A program made the position numbers and the translations under genes. Shown here in pieces: positions 60,598-64,000 of a DNA stretch of 64,000 bases (its first letter is position 1; each line of letters starts with the position of its first letter). Below the pieces are notes generated by a model. It worked only from the letters and a program-made list of their open reading frames with translations, searched no databases and was not told the DNA's origin. The DNA is from Bog-473 sp963755375. Its GTDB lineage: Bacteria; Actinomycetota; Acidimicrobiia; Acidimicrobiales; RAAP-2. The stretch covers positions 1,116,001-1,180,000 of the forward strand of contig CAVWKG010000016.1 of assembly GCA_963755375.1 (NCBI GenBank). Direction: 5' to 3'.

Positions 60598-60924
60598 TCA
60601 GGCCCGCGGGGTGGACCGTCGCATCGACCGAAGGGAAGGAAAGCCCACGATGAGGGTCTGCACCCTCCAGCCACGGGGTGAAAGCCCGCGGCGTTTGGCC
60701 ATCCGCCCGGCGACCACCGCCTCGACCGCGTGCACCAGCGCGGTCCCGATGAGCAACGCCTGCAGGGTCTCACGCGGTGGCAGGGCGTCACCGGTCATCT
60801 CGTCGACCTTGTCGTAGGCCTCCTTGCTCACCGCCAGCTTCGTCAGGACGACGATGCCACCGTCGAGGAGCAGGAACCAGAGCAACGAGGGACGTACGAC
60901 GCCCGACCGTTGTGCACGTGCCAT
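60598..60924 (-). CDS. Small integral membrane protein, hypothetical
   Basis: 108 residues with three hydrophobic stretches: LLWFLLLDGGIVVLTKLAV, LLIGTALVHAVEAVVAG and LIVGFPSLRSM. The end ....GW.VQTLIVGFPSLRSM resembles DUF4499-like membrane proteins, from memory. ATG at 60924, or GTG at 60930. It precedes the rlmN gene by nine bases only on the minus strand, downstream of it. Confidence 0.6.
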   Translation of the reverse strand: MARAQRSGVVRPSLLWFLLLDGGIVVLTKLAVSKEAYDKVDEMTGDALPPRETLQALLIGTALVHAVEAVVAGRMAKRRGLSPRGWRVQTLIVGFPSLRSMRRSTPRA

Positions 60925-60933
60925 ACGCACGTT

Positions 60934-61992
60934 CTAGCGAGAACGCGCCCCGGGGAGCAACCGGACGGGATCGGGCCGGCGCGAGAAACGGGGCGATGCG
61001 GCCAGCTGGCCGCAGGCGGCGTCGATGTCCGCCCCCCGGGTGACCCGCACGGTGGCATTCACCCCGAGCGCCACCAGCTGGTCGCGGAAACGGCGCACGT
61101 GTTCCCGGGACGAACCGATGACGGGGTAATTGGGCGTGGGGTTGAGCGGGATCAGATTCACGTGCGCGCCCAACGGGAGGGCGAACTCCGACAGTTCGGC
61201 GGCGTCACTGCCCCGGTCGTTGACGCCGTCGATCATGGCCCACTCAATGGAGAGACGGCGGCCGCTGGCCGCCACGTACTCGGCACACGCGTTGGCCAGG
61301 ACCTCGAGGGGGTACCGCCGGTTGATGGGCACGAGCTCGTCTCGCAGGGTGTCGTTGGCGGCGTGCAGCGAGACGGCCAGGTTCACCGGCAAGGTCTCCC
61401 CGGCCAGGCGGCGGATGCCGGGCACGATGCCCACGGTGGAGAGGGTGAGATGCCGGGCCGACAGGCCCATGTCGCCGTGGAGCCGGACGACCGCGCCCCA
61501 CACCCGGTCGTAGTTGGCCAGTGGCTCCCCCATCCCCATGAAGACGACGTTGGAGACCCGGCGCGACCCGGCCGCCCGCATCGCGACGGCGACCTGCTCC
61601 ACGATTTCACCCTGCGTGAGGTGGCGCTGGAACCCGGACTGTCCGGTGGCGCAGAATTGGCAGGCCATGGCGCAGCCGGCCTGGGTGGAGACGCAGACGG
61701 TCACCCGGTCCGGGTAGTGCATCAGCACCGTCTCGACCCTGGCTCCGTCGCTCAGCGCCCAGAGCCACTTCGTCGTCTGCCCCGCGTCGGCCGATTGCCG
61801 GGAGACCTCGTGCAGTGCCGCAGGCAACGCATCGGCCAGGACGATGCGCAGGGCGGCGGGGAGCTCTGTCAGCTCCTCGGGCCGCCGCACCCGGACATGG
61901 AGGCCGTCCCAGACCTGGCGCACCCGGTAGGCAGGTTGGCCCTCCAGGATGACGGCCAGCTCGTCGCGCGTCACGTCGTAGGGCGCCGGCAT
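60934..61992 (-). CDS. rlmN: 23S rRNA (adenine(2503)-C(2))-methyltransferase RlmN
   Basis: 352 residues. The radical SAM cluster motif CAMACQFC (Cys107, Cys111, Cys114) and the second, methylated cysteine Cys327 (in DIDAACGQL) are present, as required for C2 methylation of A2503 in 23S rRNA and A37 in some tRNAs. MGMGEPL and NYDRV are typical. The ATG at 61992 is leaderless, with TAGCCT six bases upstream. Confidence 0.95.
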   Translation of the reverse strand: MPAPYDVTRDELAVILEGQPAYRVRQVWDGLHVRVRRPEELTELPAALRIVLADALPAALHEVSRQSADAGQTTKWLWALSDGARVETVLMHYPDRVTVCVSTQAGCAMACQFCATGQSGFQRHLTQGEIVEQVAVAMRAAGSRRVSNVVFMGMGEPLANYDRVWGAVVRLHGDMGLSARHLTLSTVGIVPGIRRLAGETLPVNLAVSLHAANDTLRDELVPINRRYPLEVLANACAEYVAASGRRLSIEWAMIDGVNDRGSDAAELSEFALPLGAHVNLIPLNPTPNYPVIGSSREHVRRFRDQLVALGVNATVRVTRGADIDAACGQLAASPRFSRRPDPVRLLPGARSR

Positions 61993-61998
61993 CGACCC

Positions 61999-62004
61999 AG
62001 GCTA
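61999..62004 (-). promoter_or_regulatory. Probable leaderless -10 box TAGCCT (rlmN)
   Basis: Reverse-strand TAGCCT, six bases before the ATG at 61992. Confidence 0.5.
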
Positions 62005-62032
62005 CGGGCGCCCGGCCCCGCGGACCCGCGGA

Positions 62033-63181
62033 CTAGTGGTCGGTTCCGAGGATGACCGTGCCCGCCGCCGTGAACCACCCGCTGGTGCCGTTCACGCAGG
62101 CGAGGCTGGCGTCGGGCACCTGGCGGGAGCCTCCTTCACCCCGGAGCTGCTTGACGGCCTCAATGAGCAGGAACATCCCACGCATGCCGGGCTGGCAGGC
62201 GGAGAGGCCGCCGCCGTCTGTGTTGGTCGGGAGTGCGCCGCCGACGCGGAGCTTTCCGTCCTCCACGAACGAGCCGCCTTCTCCCTTCTTGCAGAATCCG
62301 AGCCCTTCCAGGGTCAGGATCACCATGGGTGTGAAGGCGTCGTAGACCTGCACTGTGTCGATTTCCTCGGGCGTCACCCCCGCGCGCTCGAAAGCGAGCT
62401 GTCCCGAACGGACGCACGGCGACTCGGTGAAGTCCTCCCACTCGCTCATCGTCGTGTGGGAGACGGCCTCGCCTGTTCCGAGCACCCAGATGGGCGCCTT
62501 CGCGCAGTCACGCGCCCGCTCCTCGTGTGTCAGCACGATGGCGCCGCCACCGTCGGAGCGGATGCAGCAGTGGAGCTTGGTCAAGGGGTCCCACACCATC
62601 GGCGCGTTCACGACGTCGTCGATCGTGATGGGGTCCTGGTAGAAGGCGTCGGGGTTGAAGCCGGCGTTGTAGCGGGTGGACACCGCCACCTCGGCCAACT
62701 GCTCGATGGTGGTGCCGAACTCGTGCATGTGACGCCGGGCCACCATGGCGTAGTGCGACCCCACCGGGTGACCGAAGGGTGCGGCGAATTGGATCGGGCC
62801 CCGGGTCCCGAAGGAGAGGTTCGCCATGCGGAGCTTCTTCTTGAGATCGGCCCGCTGCGTCGAGCCGTACGTGAGCACGACGACCTCGACCAGGCCCTGC
62901 GCGATGGCCGCCGCCGCATGCTCCACCATGAATTCCCAGATGCTGCCGCCGTGGCCGGTGGAGTCCACCCAGTTGGGCCGGATGCCGAGATACTCAGCCA
63001 ACTCGACCGGCGGCAGTGCGCCGGTGAGGGACATGAAGCCGTCGACCTCGGATTTCTCGATTCCCGCATCGGCCAGTGCACGGGTCGTGCCCTGGAAATT
63101 CAGCTGGAAGGCCGTCTTGTCGTCGACGCGCCCGCAGTCGGACGTCGACGCGCCCACGATCGCCACGCGGCGGTTCGCCAT
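62033..63181 (-). CDS. Thiolase-fold protein (lipid-transfer-like), no Cys nucleophile
   Basis: 382 residues. AIVGASTSDCGRVDDKTAF at the N terminus, VQVYDAFTPMVILTLEGLGF and NTDGGGLSACQPGMRG follow the SCP2-thiolase pattern. Where the nucleophile Cys should be (about 80) it reads TGHGGSIWEF, Ser rather than Cys. It could be an aldolase or transport-type member needing a DUF35 partner, which is not adjacent. AAGGAG precedes the ATG; TAGCGT further upstream may be the -10. Confidence 0.82.
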   Translation of the reverse strand: MANRRVAIVGASTSDCGRVDDKTAFQLNFQGTTRALADAGIEKSEVDGFMSLTGALPPVELAEYLGIRPNWVDSTGHGGSIWEFMVEHAAAAIAQGLVEVVVLTYGSTQRADLKKKLRMANLSFGTRGPIQFAAPFGHPVGSHYAMVARRHMHEFGTTIEQLAEVAVSTRYNAGFNPDAFYQDPITIDDVVNAPMVWDPLTKLHCCIRSDGGGAIVLTHEERARDCAKAPIWVLGTGEAVSHTTMSEWEDFTESPCVRSGQLAFERAGVTPEEIDTVQVYDAFTPMVILTLEGLGFCKKGEGGSFVEDGKLRVGGALPTNTDGGGLSACQPGMRGMFLLIEAVKQLRGEGGSRQVPDASLACVNGTSGWFTAAGTVILGTDH

Positions 63182-63246
63182 GGTTCTCTGCTCCTTGTTC
63201 CGTCGGTGGTCCGGCCTACGCTAGGGCCGGGTAGGTGCTTCGGCGA

Positions 63247-64000
63247 TCACCCGCCGCCCATCTTCAGGCCGGGGTGACGCGAGTGGAAGATCTGTGCGTT
63301 GACCTCGGCCGCGATGGCGCCCGGATCCCATTTGGCCTCGCCCTTGGGGTTGTCGACGACGCCACCGAGGTGCCACGGCTCGTAGTGAGCGATGTTCGCC
63401 CCCACCGCCCGGAACACCTGGCCGGTCACGTGGAGGGCCTCGTCGGACGCCAGCCAGGCGACCATGGGCGCCGAGTTCTGCGGGTTGAGCCGGCTGAATT
63501 CCTCCTCGCCGTATTCGTCGGGCTCCTTGAGCTCGACGTCCTTGAGGACACCGCCCGTGAGGCGCGTCACGCCGCCGGGCGCGACTGCGTTGGCGCGCAC
63601 CCCGAAACGGGATCCCTCGAGGGAGGTGATGATGGTCAGCGCAGCGATCCCAGCCTTGGCCGATCCGTAGTTGGCCTGACCCACATTCCCCTGCAGCCCC
63701 GCCGAGGAGACCGTGTTGACGATGGCCGCCCGGACGTTCTCACCTGCCTTGGAGCGCTCGCGCCAACGGATGCAGGCGAACTTCGTGGCGGCGAATGTGC
63801 CCTTGAGGTGAACGCGGAGTACGGAATCGAAGTCGTCCTCGGTCATGGAGACGATCATCTTGTCCCTGATGATCCCGGCGTTGTTGACGAGGATGTCGAG
63901 CCCGCCGAAGGCGTCGTAGGCCGTGGCGATCATGTTCTCCGCGCCGCCGAAGTCAGCCACGTCGTCGTAGTTGGCGACGGCCTCCCCGCCGCGAGACGTG
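63247..64000 (-). CDS. SDR family oxidoreductase, C-terminal part (cut by window edge)
   Basis: The frame is open to the right edge: GGEAVANYDDVADFGGAENM, then DILVNNAGIIRDKMI, SSAGLQGNVGQANYGSAKAG (Ser, Tyr, Lys) and a C-terminal tail AEVNAQIFHSRHP. This sequence resembles the hydroxyacyl-CoA dehydrogenase type of SDR (multifunctional-enzyme-2-like). The start lies outside the window. It is directly upstream of the thiolase-fold gene at 62033, so it likely forms a beta-oxidation step with it. Confidence 0.87.
   Translation of the reverse strand, partial: TSRGGEAVANYDDVADFGGAENMIATAYDAFGGLDILVNNAGIIRDKMIVSMTEDDFDSVLRVHLKGTFAATKFACIRWRERSKAGENVRAAIVNTVSSAGLQGNVGQANYGSAKAGIAALTIITSLEGSRFGVRANAVAPGGVTRLTGGVLKDVELKEPDEYGEEEFSRLNPQNSAPMVAWLASDEALHVTGQVFRAVGANIAHYEPWHLGGVVDNPKGEAKWDPGAIAAEVNAQIFHSRHPGLKMGGG

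Noticed and set aside
1..64000. CRISPR array, IS element or prophage
   Set aside because: No spaced identical direct repeats of CRISPR type, no transposase or integrase-like sequence and no terminal inverted repeats were seen.

Overview
The window is a GC-rich (by eye about 70%) bacterial chromosome segment with 59 protein genes I can support, two tRNAs, no insertion sequences, no CRISPR array and no rRNA. It looks actinobacterial, most likely class Acidimicrobiia. The reasons are the F420-dependent LLM oxidoreductase and deazaflavin-type nitroreductase, the many acyl-CoA dehydrogenases and CoA ligases, the frequent GTG starts and leaderless-looking promoters, and a secreted CAP-like protein ending in six YW/DGGIFSFG repeats of a kind I associate with Acidimicrobiia. 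This placement is an inference from gene content, not from a marker-gene tree.

Layout. 1-9971: an edge-truncated FkbM methyltransferase, an SRPBCC protein, tRNA-Arg and tRNA-His, an SDR/zinc dehydrogenase operon, an FGGY sugar kinase, a sparse stretch (about 5.35-7.5 kb) with two small genes and many strong hairpins, a HIT protein, a 2-hydroxyacid dehydrogenase and a peptidase S51. 9996-19.6 kb: two N-acyl-D-amino-acid deacylase-like amidohydrolases, an aldehyde dehydrogenase, two TIM-barrel amidohydrolases (one with an added SnoaL-like domain), an F420-type oxidoreductase and a HAD phosphatase. 19.7-28.3 kb: a Zn-ribbon/OB (DUF35) protein paired with a thiolase-fold protein, a GMC oxidoreductase with its small subunit, an orphan HyuA, an alpha/beta hydrolase and a DMT transporter. 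28.3-53.6 kb: a large acyl-CoA catabolic block with acyl-CoA dehydrogenases, three CoA ligases, enoyl-CoA hydratase, CaiB-type CoA transferase, a P450/thiolase/ferredoxin/fused acyl-CoA dehydrogenase cluster, a TetR regulator and further thiolase-fold proteins. 53.6-64 kb: DUF429, a deazaflavin-type nitroreductase, SDR and CMD genes, an XRE / degenerate ClpP / active ClpP module, another amidohydrolase and enoyl-CoA hydratase, rlmN, a thiolase-fold protein and an edge-truncated SDR.

How it fits together. The catabolic genes supply every step type of a beta-oxidation-like pathway on unusual acyl-CoAs (activation, dehydrogenation, hydration, thiolysis or aldol cleavage, CoA transfer) plus oxygenation (P450/ferredoxin) and amidohydrolase-type decarboxylation or ring cleavage. 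Eight intergenic copies of a palindrome close to TGACACNNGTGTCA lie at promoters spread over 53 kb, in front of the acyl-CoA dehydrogenases, a CoA ligase, two amidohydrolases, HyuA and the sugar kinase. This suggests one regulon; its regulator is not identified here.

The most interesting items are this palindrome regulon; the XRE / ClpP-pseudoprotease / ClpP module with an AT-rich operator; separate and fused versions of what look like two-subunit acyl-CoA dehydrogenases; thiolase-fold proteins that lack the nucleophilic cysteine; and a hairpin-rich, apparently non-coding stretch at 6.6-7.3 kb ending in a clear terminator.
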